Below are positions 33,163-44,431 of a DNA stretch of 64,000 bases, piece after piece. Position 1 is the stretch's first letter; every line of letters begins with the position of its first letter. Origin of the DNA: Miscanthus floridulus (taxonomy: Eukaryota; Streptophyta; Magnoliopsida; Poales; Poaceae); contig NC_089589.1 in NCBI RefSeq assembly GCF_019320115.1, positions 20,742,749 through 20,806,748 on the forward strand, given 5' to 3'. The notes below the pieces were generated by a model. The model did no database searches, had not been told where the DNA came from, and saw only the letters and a list, made by a program, of their open reading frames with translations. The position numbers and the translations under genes were made by a program.

Positions 33163-33394
33163 AATTTTAAAAAAATTAAAATATATTTTGCCGAGTTCCA
33201 GATCGTGGGCACTCAGCAAAGAATTTTTTTAAATAAAAACCCTCTTTGCCAAGTGCTAGGCCAGGTGGCACTCGGCAAAGATGTAAAAATAAATAAAAAA
33301 CCCTTTGCCGAGTGTCAGATCGGGGGCACTCGGCAAAGGGGCGATTTAACCTGCCAGCACAGCCGACCCACACACACCGTACACACGCACGCCC

Positions 33395-33740
33395 GTGCCC
33401 GCACCAGCGCCAGCGCCGCCGCCCGCGCCCGCGCCCGTGCCCGCGCGCACCGCTGGAGGAGGAGAAAGAGAGGAGGAGGAGGAGAGGAGGAGAGGAGGAA
33501 GGAGGAAGAGAAGGAGGAGGAAGAAGGAGGAAGGAGGAAGGAGGAGGAGGAGGAGGAGGCGCCCCGGCCGCCGTTGCCACGTCCCCGGCGCTTCCCCAGC
33601 CGTCGCCTTGTCCACCGGCGCCCTAGCCCCTTCACCACCGCCACCCTACGACACCCACTTGGTATGCCCTACCGTCGTCGTCGCCGTAGTATTACTAGTA
33701 GTTGCGGTAGTAGTAGTGGTAGAGTAGCAGTGGTGGTAGT
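33395..33740. repeat. Low-complexity GC and GGA-rich tract
   Basis: CGCC-rich sequence (33395-33450), then GGAGGA-type purine runs (33452-33560), then a TAGT-rich stretch (33690-33740). It corresponds to the 5' leader region of CACTA element 3 (49316-49800). Open frames crossing it on both strands are composition artefacts. Confidence 0.7.
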
Positions 33741-34235
33741 CGTAGGAGTCGTAGGAGTGGTTGTGACATTGTTATATATATGTGGTTGGATATAATCTTG
33801 TGCATGTCGGCCATTGTGTCGTTCATATATGTGCATGTCGGCCATCGTGCCCTTGATTTTCTTGCATGTTTTGGAAACCTCACCGTTCAGGGGAGGTGCT
33901 GCCGAAATTTTGTATTGATAGTTTTATGTTTCTTTTTTTGCAGAGAAGAGCCCGTCGGAGCGGAGCCGGAGTACCTCGGCGACCCCGATCACCTCCCTCG
34001 CTACCGTGGGTCTGCCTGCACCGCGTCGCCTCACCACTACACCGACCCTCCTTGGCCCCGCTAGCCTGACTCCACCGCCACCCTAGGTATAATCCCTCTT
34101 TCCGTATCATGGTCGTAGAACACATAACCCAGTTAGGCATCTCCCATTCGAAAGAGATACGGCTGGAAATATGCAGATATTTCCATATCTAAAACCATAT
34201 CTGTTTCGAATTGTCCACGTTTTTTGGACAACTAT

Positions 34236-35707
34236 ACATGACCGAGGAATCCGTGAAATAGATGACATGGCACAAAAATGGCAAACGATACAATCCTGAT
34301 AGGATGGTACATGCATTAGATGGTGAAGCATGGACCCACTTTGATGGCATTCATCATGAGAAAGCTAAAGAGGCTCGTAATGTACGTGTTGCGCTGGCAA
34401 CAGATGGGTTCAATCCTTATGGAATGATGGCTGCCCCATACACATGTTGGCCCGTGTTCGTTATCCCCCTCAATCTCCCCCCCCCCCCGGCGTATGCTTT
34501 CAACGACAGAACGTATTCTTGTCGTTGATAATTCCTGGACACCCGGGGAATAATATGGGTGTGTTCATAGAGCCTATGATTGATGAATTGGTCCATGATT
34601 GGGAGGAAGGGGTATGGACATACGACCGAGCTATAAAGAAAAACTTCAAAATGCATGTTTGGTACCACTACTCCCTGCATGACTTCCTGGCGTATGCGAT
34701 ATTCTGTGCCTGGTGTGTTCACGGGAAGTTCCCATGCCCAGTATGCAAGGAAGGTCTGAGGTTCATTTGGGTGCAGAAGGGTGGCAAGTATTCATCGTTC
34801 GACAAACATCGGCAATTCCTCCCTCTTGACCATGCATTCAGACGAGACATCAAGAACTTTACGAAAGGTGTCGTAGTGACAGACCCTGCACCACCGATAA
34901 TGACTGGTGCCGCAGTTCGTGGTCAATCCAGAAGGTGGTTTTATGGGATATGGAGAGCAACATATGTGGACTCATAAGTCGGGCTTGACTCGGCTCCCCT
35001 ATTTTGATGACCTTCTCCTTCCACACAACATTGATGTAATGCACACTGAAAAGAATGTCGCTGAGGCACTTTGGGCAACAATCATGGACATTCCTGACAA
35101 GTCAAGTATTATGGAAGAATTGAAGAAATATACGAACTCAAGTTGGTTGCAAACCTTTTAATCCCGTCATATTCAAATGCCATTGGTTTGAGCCTGAAGT
35201 AACAAGACAGACATATTCTAATCTTGGGCTAGTCGAAATTCGACAGGATTCCGTCTTACAGGAGACGATGTCTATATTGTGGCCCAACTGGCCACGCAAG
35301 TTTATTATCTCCCATATACGTGTCAAACCAAAAGTCATCTTAAGGGTTGGGATATTCTGCATAGGGTATCGCCACACGGTAAAGTGTCTGTCCCAAACGA
35401 TGAAGATTACAACTTAGACCCAAACACATATGATGGAGAGTTCTTTCAAGAAGAGGGACTAGAAGGGAGGTTTGAGATAGACTTAACCGAAGCGATCGGA
35501 ATGGAAGTGGACAATGAAACGGTTATTGAAGAGGACGCTGGAGAAGAGGTGCAAAATGTGAAGGACTTACAAATGCTTGAGCGATTACATTTAGACAATA
35601 ACAATGGCAACATTGCTCATTCGGATAGTGTTGATTATTTTGATATGATTGATAGTGATGATGAGACTTATGATCCAGCTAATCCTGATCATGAAGATTA
35701 TTTCTAA
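34236..35707 (+). pseudogene. TNP2-type transposase remnant with two internal deletions
   Basis: Pieces of a TNP2/TnpD transposase read HNVRVALATDG-like (NVRVALATDGFNPYG near 34384), IIPGHPGNNMGVFIEPMID (34528), LPHNIDVMHTEKNV (35020), then the C-terminal part with DDVYIVAQLATQVYYL (35262) and an acidic tail ending NPDHEDYF. Compared with CACTA element 3, one deletion joins its equivalents of about 50416 and 51531 (here at 34236). A second joins about 52450 to 53743 (here at 35100-35107). TNP2 is the DDE-type transposase of En/Spm elements; this copy cannot be active. Confidence 0.9.
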
Positions 35708-36623
35708 TACATGTAATACTATGTTATTTTGTAATTATGTTTTGTTTATTTTGCATCTCTTTCTAAGTACTTCTTGTTTATCTGTGCATATTGGTTTACT
35801 CTTTTTAATTGCAGGTGATTGAACAAAGATGGTGGGCGGTGGGATGAGGAAGCTAGGTGATGATACTTGTGGTTGTTAATGGTACTTCTATTTGCAATTG
35901 TGGTTGTAGATGATGGAGCACTTGGATTACTTGTGAACTTATTTGTGATATATTGTGAGACATGTGACGTTTGTGATATATATGTGGTGTTGGTGATATA
36001 TATGTGCTGTTGATGATATATATGTGATGTTGGTGATGTTTGTTATATATATCATCTGTTTATTTGGATGGAATGTAAAAAACAAATAAAAAAGGTTGTT
36101 TTCAGTCACTTTGCCGAGTGCAATGGCCATAACACTTGGCAAAGTGATGACCTGAGAACATGCTTGGGAACATGCTTTGCTGAGTGCACAGGCCATTGCA
36201 CTCGACAAACATCACAGATTTGCCGAGTGCCACGGGCCAGGTACTTGCAAAGGTCTCCTGTATGCCGAGTGTCTTGACGGTGGCACTCGGCACAGTGGCC
36301 ACCTTTGCCGAGTGTCTGAGTCAACGGCGCTCGGCAAAGAGGCGACCTTTGCCGAGTGCTTGACCTTGACACTCGGCAACGCCGCCGTCACGATGGCGCT
36401 CGCCGTCACGGCGACTTTTCTTTGCCGAGTGTCAGATTAGCACTCGGCAAAGGCTTTGCCGAGTGCCCGAAAAAGTGCACTCGGCAAAGAGGTCTTTGCC
36501 GATAAACTGTTTACCGAGCGTCCTTTGCCGAGTGTAACACTCGGCAAAGGCTTTGCCGAGTGTATATCGGCCTTTGCCGAGTGCCTGAGGCACTCGGCAA
36601 AGAAGCCGCCTCCGGTAGTGGTA

Positions 36624-38410
36624 TATCCAATAAAATAGTGCAATAAATAAACCTCCAAAATCTGTGTGTGACAATATTATTACTTGATTATTATTTGGTT
36701 AGTTTCTAATAGTAATATATTTTTATGATGTCTTGACTATCAGCTCACAAATTGTGTAAATTAAACTTTACTTCTACTCCCTCCATACCATATTATTTGT
36801 CCTCTAGATCTGGGCACGTGAATAAAGGAGAAGTGAAGAAGGTATGGTGCACAAGAAATGAGGAAAAAGGTAAAACTAGAGATGTATTGGGAAAAAAAGA
36901 AAGGTTCATTGGAAAGTCTAAATAAATAATTTAGGACAAACGTAGATGGCTAAAACGATGCTTATTTCTTCTTACTGAAGTAAATTGGACTAACTGAAAT
37001 ATTCATGATAGTAAATCGAGGCCGTGTTTAGTTGCACCGAATCGGCGCCGCCGAGATCACTGTAGCTACACTGTTTTGTTTTTACTTGGTAATAATTGTC
37101 CAATCGTTGACTAATTAGGCTCAAAACGTTCGTCTCGCAAAGTACAACCAAACTGTGCAATTAGTTTTTGATTTCGTCAACATTTAGTACTCCATGCATG
37201 TACCGCAAGTTTGATGTGACGGGAATCTTCTTTTTGCATAGTGTCAAAGTTAGAAATTTGGTGGAACTAAACGTGGCCCGAACCAACTATTAGTTTGGGA
37301 GTTATCCGGCATATGCCAAATTAGGTGAATAATTTTAAATTTTCCTAGGAAATATGTATGAGCGTTAAAACCAGCCCAATTAATAATGGGGGTATTCCTC
37401 ATTTTCGTCAAAAATTCTAGGATATATATATTTTTCCCTAACGTATCATATATATAAGAGGGTTAATGTGGAGGCTTTCTTAGAGTCTATAATTAGTAAT
37501 AATAGTAAGATATTTCTTATCCGAGATATTGATTTTTTATACAAAACTTTATTTCCATCTATTCTATTTTCCAAATAATTACTCATATGCACCACTGTCA
37601 AAATAATACAATGTGACCTCTAAATCTATATCTAAATTACCCACTTATGAGACTACAAAAATTAACTTGAAGTAACACAACCTAATCTTCATCTAAATTA
37701 CTCTTCTTTCCATTATAAAAAAAATCCCTTGAGCATGAATGTGTAGTTATTGCATAATGACAAAGCATATATGTTTGCTTTAGTCAGAATTAATATGTTA
37801 ATATTAATAGAAGATGTTGATAATTTAGATGTAGATTTGAAGGAATATTTTAGGTTTTTAATAATGGTAGAAAATTTAGATGCAAAGTTACGGGTTTACT
37901 TATATTATCCATTATAATAACTATTACGTAAGTAGATTCAAATTTAGATTTACTCTACATCATCATTCTCAATGGCATAGATGATATATAGATTCATCGG
38001 TAACCTTATGTTGATCATTTACATAATTATAGAGGTGGGCTAGTTATATAGAAAAAACAGAATATATGTAATGGCTATTATTACCAATGGTGAAATTGAT
38101 GATCTAATGTTTCAGATTTTTATGATAAATTCTATGATTGATATATTTTTAGCGGACCTAGTGAGGATTAGCATCAAGGCTCCTTTAGACACCTCTAGTT
38201 AGAATTCCTGGAATTTATATACTTTTCCTGACGTGAGATGCATTTATTTAAAACTTAAGCTTAAGTTATATAACCTCTTGTTTCGTCCCTTTCTGTGACA
38301 TCATAAATCTATATTTTAGCTTTTAAATTTTAATCTAGTTGATTTTTTTGAGGAAAATACATGTGCATTCCCTGACATTGTCTCAGGGTGTCATCTAGAT
38401 ACCCGACGAT
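36624..38410. other. AT-rich intergenic DNA with a MITE
   Basis: Between CACTA element 1 and duplication copy B. A CTCCCTCC start at 36777 resembles one end of a Stowaway-type MITE, but I find no matching right end. The MITE at 37020-37278 is separate. From 37290 onward the sequence is AT-rich with no coding signal. Confidence 0.5.
37017..37281. mobile_element. MITE with GGCC(G/A)(T/C)GTTTAGTT inverted ends
   Basis: The element 37020-37278 (259 bp) has GGCCGTGTTTAGTT at the left and AACTAAACGTGGCC at the right, flanked by CGA on both sides (37017-37019, 37279-37281). It has no coding content. A three-base duplication fits a PIF/Harbinger-like or CACTA-like origin. The family is very common in grass intergenic DNA. 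Confidence 0.8.
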
Positions 38411-38686
38411 GTCGGCAAGGCTTCAGATGTCGGCCAATCATTGAATGCTATGCGTTCTCCTTGTCGCTCCATCAGGGAAGAAAAAGAACTACTCCGTACT
38501 GAATTTCTGAATTCTGATGAAGGGATGATCTATACTTTTCCTGGAATCGTCGAAGGGATGATCGCAAGAACTTTAAACTTCTCGTCTGATTTTATTCATA
38601 TTGTCATCATGGCTCTTGAGCCTGATCAAATTACCACAAATCATAATTACTTTTACAGCGTATGCGATCATCGATCGATCTCTCCT

Positions 38687-39585
38687 TTAGACTGTCTCCA
38701 ACAGATCCAATCCAAAAACAAGACGCATTCCCCTGTTTAGGTTGCGCACAATGAAAGGGTCTGTGACCCATAAACTCCCTTCTCCAACCGTCGGGCGCAA
38801 CAGAGCGTCCTCTTTCCTTCGTCCTCTCGCGAGCCCTGCCGCCTCTTCCCTTCCTCCTCTCGCAGGCCCGCTGATGGGAGCGCCTCCCTCCCCGCCGAGC
38901 CGCCGAGCGCCGGGGTCGCCGGCAACTCCGTCCGCCGGCCCGCCTGGCAGAGCGCCCCCGTCCGCGGTGCCGCCTGGCCGAGCGCCCCCGTCCACAGGCC
39001 CACCGGCGTTGCGGTCCCGCCTCGCCGTCGTCGTCCGCGAGCTGCTCCAAGCTCCGGCCCTGGCGTCGCTATGCCCGGCGAGATCTGGACCCGCCGCCAC
39101 CGTGCGGGCGAGCTCTGGTGGCACGCTCTTCTCCGCGGGTGGCGAGCGGCCCTTGCCGGCGGCGCTGCTCCACCGCCGGCGGACCTCGCCGGTGGGATCA
39201 TCACTCCCCTGCCCGACGCCGCCTGTCCCTACTCCCACCGACCTCCATCGGCGACCGCAACCCCTCCCCTACCCGATGCCGCCTACCCCTGCTCCCTCAG
39301 ATGGTGGCCGGGCGGATCCGGACTCCACGACGGTAGTCGCACCTCCACCGACCTCCATCGGCCCTGCCCCTATGCCGGGCCTAGCGTCGGTCGCTAATCC
39401 CTCTCTCTCTGTTTTGCGTCGTCGAGAACGACGACGCTTTTTTGCCTTCCGACACCGCTGCTACGCAAAATGGCTGGCTTGAATGCGCCCTCCGTTGGAT
39501 CGTGATTTTGGGACGTAAAAACACTGTGCACGATGCATTTTGCGTTTGGGTCGCTTTTTGCGTGCGCTGTTGGAGACGGTCTTAG
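38687..39585. mobile_element. 0.9 kb TIR element with GC-rich cargo in copy B
   Basis: ACTGTCTCCAACAG at 38691 and CTGTTGGAGACGGTC ending at 39581 are inverted ends. TTAG flanks both sides, and copy A has the single TTAG with no insert (17936-17940). The centre (38800-39400) is GC-rich, Pro/Arg-rich in every frame, and could be a captured first exon. Without a recognisable protein I cannot tell gene capture from composition. The short duplication points to a PIF/Harbinger-like or related non-autonomous element rather than a 9-bp MULE. Confidence 0.75.
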
Positions 39586-39668
39586 CGAAAACAAATTGAC
39601 TATAGTAATATAAAATTCCTCTCGTGTTATCCGGGCAAAAGAGCACGCGCGCATGCGTCAGTGATGAC

Positions 39669-40606
39669 TCAGTTCTTGGGGTCCTGCTGCACCGTCGTGG
39701 CAGGGACGCCATCGCTGCCGTGCAAGGACGCGGACGGTGGCGTCCACGGGTTTCCTGCATTTTGAGGCCACGGCCACGCTGGCATGGGCGGCGGGTGGAA
39801 CGGAAACGGCGGCAGCGGCGGCCAGTTGCCCCCTGGGTGCGGCCACGCGGGCACCGGCGGTGGGTGGAACGGGAATGGAGGCAGCGGCGGCCACTTGCCG
39901 CCCGGGCCGGGGTGCGGCCACACCGGGAATGGCGGCGGGTGGAACGGAGGCAGGGGCGGCCATGGGTTGTTCCATGGGTGCGGCTGCGAGTGCGGCCATG
40001 CAGGCAGCGGCGGCGGGTGGAGCGGGAACGGCGGCAGCGGCGGCCAGTGCCCGGCGGGCGCGGCCACGGGAATGGCCACGGCGGGTTCTGCTGGCCGTGG
40101 GGGCTGTCGGCCGCCGGCGCACCTTTTGTGTACGGCTCCGGCGGCGGCGCGGGTGGCGAAACGGCTGGTTCCGGTTCGGGCTCCGGCTCAGGCTCTGGAG
40201 GCGCGTGGTGCCCGTGGTGCTTGGGCGGCGCCTTCGGGTGGTGGTGCTTGGACTTCGGTGGCGCTGCCTTCTCGTGGTCCTTGCCCTTATGCTTGCTCTT
40301 CATGTGCTGGCCGTGGGGACCCATCAACGGTGGCGGCGCGGCGACGACAGGGTCGGACTCCGGAGATCCCACCGGCGGGGCTGCGGCATCCGCAGCCGGC
40401 GGCTGCGGCTCTAGCACTGCCGCCGGCGCCGGGGCACCGGCCAGCTGGCTGCCTTCCAGTGCATCGGCGAATGAGGAGGACACCAGCAGCAGTGACCTCG
40501 AGGATGCCACGCAGCATGGCGTGAGCAGCGCGATGGCGACGAGTGCCACCATGCATGTCATCTTGATGAGTGCTTCTGCATGCGTGGAAGCTCTTTTTAG
40601 TGCCAT
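39669..40606 (-). pseudogene. Proline-rich cell-wall-type protein, copy B (central frameshift)
   Basis: The start at 40606 (MALKRASTHAEALIK) lies 46 bp below a TATA box. The leader MTCMVALVAIALLTPCC is in frame, as are the His/Lys-rich patch and a longer Glu-Pro run (PEPEPEPEPEP). Near 40045-40075 a set of small changes (a loss around CAGTGCCCGGCGG and a 12-base gain GGAATGGCCACG) shifts the frame. The four PPFPxHPPPxPAWPHP repeats and the end QQDPKN (stop 39669) are then read in another frame. As it stands the product would continue as an Arg-rich tail. Copy A has the reverse damage: intact repeats, broken start. Confidence 0.75.
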
Positions 40607-40651
40607 GTTGGCAGATCGCTTGGTTTTGCATTGGTGCATGGGGTGGCTACG

Positions 40652-40659
40652 CTTATATA
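40652..40659 (-). promoter_or_regulatory. TATA box of proline-rich gene B
   Basis: TATATAAG on the minus strand, conserved with copy A (18994-19001), is 46 bp upstream of the ATG. Confidence 0.6.
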
Positions 40660-42340
40660 GGCAACAATTTGTGAGTTGTGTTGTGGTTGGTAGGGTAAAA
40701 AGAGTTTACCTGTGGAATTATAAGCTTCAACTGAGTTCGGTATTAGAACATTTTGTAGTGGACTTCCTTTCTACCTGCTTAGTGCTGACTTCAAATGCTT
40801 TATCGACAATGGGTTGTTGGCCGGTGTGCTGTGTGCCCATGATTCGATGAAGGTGACTAGCATTATATGAAAGTTTAGGCAGGAGTCATGTTTTCACTGT
40901 TGTGCTCATGGTGGATCTCCATGACCTCTCTTTACCAATGATGTCTTTGTGTTCACCTGTCTAAAAGATATATGTTCTGTTTTCAGTGTTAACCACATAT
41001 AGTGACCATGATAGATGTAGCAAAGCAAAGTGCCCTGATTTTTTTTGTGTGGGTGTCCTCCTACTCAGCGGCGGATCTAGGAAAAATTTTAGGGGGTTGA
41101 ACAACACATACCTCTGACTGCTGCTCGATCTTAAGTCTCAGCCCCACCTACACTATAGAACTTTGCCAAAAAATTTATGGGGGCTCCAGGGGATTCCACT
41201 GGTCCGGTATGGGTAGAGGGGCTCGAGCCCCCCCCCCCCCCCCCCCCCCCCCCGCCCCACCGTTGCATCCAACCCTGCTCCTACTGTAAGTACCAAAAGA
41301 AGTTTTGCAATCTGATTACAAATGGCTTAGTCCATTCAAACTTTCCATTCTTCCGCGTTCAACCCATAGAATTTTGTGAGACTGATCTGGCAAAGCATGT
41401 GATCTGGTCCACGGCCGACCAGATACACAAAGGCATCGTTATGCTCACTATCTTAAGTGTGGTGTTCAATCTTTATGTTTGGAAATACATGCTTTGTTTG
41501 GACAGTCCTATCCTAGAATTATTAGATAGTTTCCATACTTGCTAAGTCGTACAGACATAAATAAATCATAGTATTCCCAATGGATAGTTCCTTCAAGATA
41601 GTTTCTATTCAATCACACGTTTTCTCTCTCGTATAATCAACTTTGATATTTCTTCCTCACGTAGCAATAGTTTTTCTGGTATAAGTGACACATCACCATT
41701 TTACTTAATTGATGTTGTAATGTATACCCATAGAAATCATCTTAGTTTCTGAGCTGAGACTACCCTAATAGGCTCTTGATAACGAAGTCATTCAATGGTG
41801 TAACATGTACGGATGTACCCTAGATTTTTAATAAATCTTAATTAATAGTTAGTTGGTTGTCGATCATTATTTTAACAAATATTGTAGCTATTATGTCAGT
41901 CTCAATACAAAGTTTCAATGCATAGTTACCAAGAATGCCACATCAACTTTACAAGTGAATGCAACAGTCCATATCATTACACAATTTCATGATAGTATGC
42001 TAGTCACATCACTTAATTGTGATATGGTGGTATGATCAAATGTAGCATATAAAATATATAGCCTTGCAATTGTGGAGGTTTCACGTAAATGTGGAGGTTT
42101 CACTACATTTTATATTGTGTTAGTAAAAGTGATGGATGGGTTTCATCCTAACGAATCTCTGTTTCTCTCTTTCCTTATAAATACCATGCATGCCAACTAC
42201 GCAAATTTGCTGATGTGTCATAATTTTAAATGAGAATGAAACCCTTGTGAAAACCCAGCTGAGATTGTCCTTAGTAGTAATCATGTGTATATCTCCTGTA
42301 CCTAAATAGAAGAACCACATTAACATATTTTCCTACGTTC
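40660..42340. other. Spacer in copy B, with poly-C tract
   Basis: Conserved with 19002-20639 of copy A and without gene signal. A run of about 25 C at 41229-41253 sits in the GGATCC-type repeat. Copy A lacks this run. Confidence 0.5.
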
Positions 42341-43509
42341 TCAGCGAGCCACGTCAGCGTTGGCCCACACCAGCAGACAACCATCGGTCAGCCTTTCTCT
42401 CCTCGCAGGCACTCGCGTCGTCCTCCCCCACACGAATACACACTCTCCTGGTCCTCCCTCGAACGCACGCTGGAACTCCCGTGCCTCTCCCTCTTCTGCT
42501 TTCTGCTTCCATCTAATCCCTTCCACTCCCCTCACCCACAATCCCTTCACTAATGCTCCTGCAACGTACTGCTCCATTTATGCAATCCAATCTCATCATG
42601 CCGGCGTTTATCCGATCCAATCGTTGGATGCTGAAGAGGCTGAAGAAACTGCTCCATTGCATTTTTTCGATCCAGTCGCTGGATGCTCAAGAAACTGCTT
42701 CATCTACCGCCTGCTTCATCTATCTGCCGCCACTGCCTTTAAAATCATCGCGCTCTCATCTCGGCCATCACCCTCCGGCCTCCGCTCAGACAAGTGCCCA
42801 GGCAAGTGGTCGTCTCCTACTTTCTCCTATCCCAAAGGTTAATATCCCTAAGGTTGATGTTTACAATTTGTCAGGTTTCATGATTTCGTGATTCCAAAGA
42901 TGCTCGACGAGTTGCCATGATTTCGTGATTGCGGTATTGCTCCAAAGATGCTCGACGATTTGCCAACAAGGGAATATCTACAGAGTTTGTGCCTGCTGCC
43001 AGCCCCATGATATCACAGTCTATGCCTCCATTTGTCCTTCTCATCTTCAGCGTCAATGCCGCCAACCAAGCTGTGAGTTTCATAAGCGTCAATGCCGCCA
43101 ACCAAAATGTGAGTTTCATCCAGATGTATGCCCACTAAATTGTTAACTGAGGTAATTCTGTCATACGTCTCCTTCAGTGTCTCCTGAACATGTATGCTCA
43201 GCGAAAGAGTTATTGAATTTTCTTTTCTTTTATGGTTTTTCAGGTAAGAATGCCTCAATTTTGACCAAAGTCGGCAACAAAATCATGGTAATGATCTTGA
43301 CTGTGTTGTTCTTTAGGCACATTGACTCCTATGAGAGTTAATGGGTACAAGACATAATGAAGATTAGTGCATCATCTTCTTTTAGCCAGCATGCAAGTAT
43401 GCAGCAGGTGTTTCATTTATATTTTACCTTTGTCTTATTCGCTGAGCCCATCATCTTAAAGTAGCAATTTCCTTGCAGGCTGTGATTTATCTAGTCGAAC
43501 CATTTTACG
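42341..43509 (+). other. Unidentified transcribed-looking region, copy B
   Basis: Near-identical to 20640-21792 of copy A, including the CT-rich leader and the duplicated CAGCGTCAATGCCGCCAACC-type block (43049-43108). It is cut by CACTA element 2 at 43513, and its continuation resumes at 63872. No protein family is recognised. Confidence 0.3.
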
Positions 43510-43512
43510 TTA

Positions 43513-43795
43513 CACTACGCCAGATTCGCACATCACTGACGGCCTCATCACTGTCGGATTTGTGAGAACCGGCAGTGATGTACCTTCACTGCTGGTTATG
43601 AACTTGAAAATAAAAAAATGATTGATGCTGGGCTAAAATCGGCAGTGAAGATCCACATCACTACCGGTTTTTTGCTTGAACCGACAGTGTTTTGGCGGGC
43701 ACTCATCACTACCGGTTTAAGCCAAGAAGCCGACAGTGATTGGGCACTATCACTGTCGGTTCTAGCCAAGAACCGACGGTGATAAGCCTACAACA
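43513..43795. repeat. Left subterminal repeat array of CACTA element 2
   Basis: At least eight half-sites of the type ATCACTG(C/T)CGGTT occur in both orientations, for example near 43533, 43570, 43650, 43705 and 43750. In En/Spm elements such repeats bind the TnpA protein. Confidence 0.9.
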
Positions 43796-44431
43796 CAAAA
43801 AGGCTAGCAGTCGTCCTCTCCTTTCTCCTCTCTTCCATCCCTAGAACAGAGGCGCGTGTTTGGACCCTTCCCTCCATTGTTGCGGCTGCTCTTCACCATG
43901 AAGCTAGTGCTTGGATTTTGAAGAATGGCTTGATCTTTTTGCTTTATGGTTAGTAACCAACATCCGCTCCTTTGATTTTGTTGCTTAATTAGCTTCGTTT
44001 TGATGACTACATTGCTTGATTCTCGTTCTAGTTCTTTCTCCATTCTAGAGAGCATTTTTCCAATTGGACATTTGTGCAAGGCTCAAATTGTGGTGAATCC
44101 ATTATCCAAAAGGTTGGTGTCTATGAACATATTTAAATTCCTAGCTAATTAATTATTCCATGGTGGTCAAGATCATCATTGTTAGTATGTGATGCTATAA
44201 TTAGTTCTTAGAAGTAGAGTAGAATAGTTGTTCTTCAATATTGTGCAATAATTGTTTTTTACTACGATTTTCAATTTACAGGGTCGAGGCTACCAATTTT
44301 AATTTTTCAATAATTAGTGTAGAATAATGTTTTCCAAAAATGGTACTTTCGAGCTACAATTGTTGTTCATGAAGCTTGATTTCTTATTAATTCTTTATAA
44401 TTATTGTCTCAGTATTTTTTTTGTGCAGAGA

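Larger units (their letters stand above)
31885..36623 (+). mobile_element. CACTA element 1, deletion derivative (CCGAGTGTC family)
   Basis: The element runs 31888-36620. Terminal inverted repeats start CACTACCGGAGACGGCTTC and, reading in from the right, CACTACCGGAGGCGGCTTC. The target duplication GTA is at 31885-31887 and 36621-36623. Both ends carry arrays of CCGAGTGTC/ACACTCGGCAAA, the binding-site type repeats of En/Spm elements (31900-32230 and 36105-36600). At 4.7 kb it keeps only parts of the TNP2 transposase gene and no TnpA-like gene. It has a large inverted duplication near its left end. CACTA element 3 (48477-57573) is of the same family and much more complete. Confidence 0.97.
38411..43512. 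repeat. Segmental duplication, copy B (left part)
   Basis: This is a direct repeat of copy A from 17660. It holds the proline-rich gene, the flanking spacer and the unidentified region, up to the TTA where CACTA element 2 inserted. It carries its own insertion at 38691-39581. The remainder of copy B resumes at 63869. Confidence 0.93.

Noticed and set aside
33176..33795. Several long Pro/Arg/Glu-rich frames on both strands
   Set aside because: Low-complexity GC and GGA tracts in a CACTA leader produce open frames in all phases. No conserved domain or splice logic.
36777..36960. Stowaway MITE
   Set aside because: A CTCCCTCC left end is visible, but no matching right inverted repeat or TA duplication was found.
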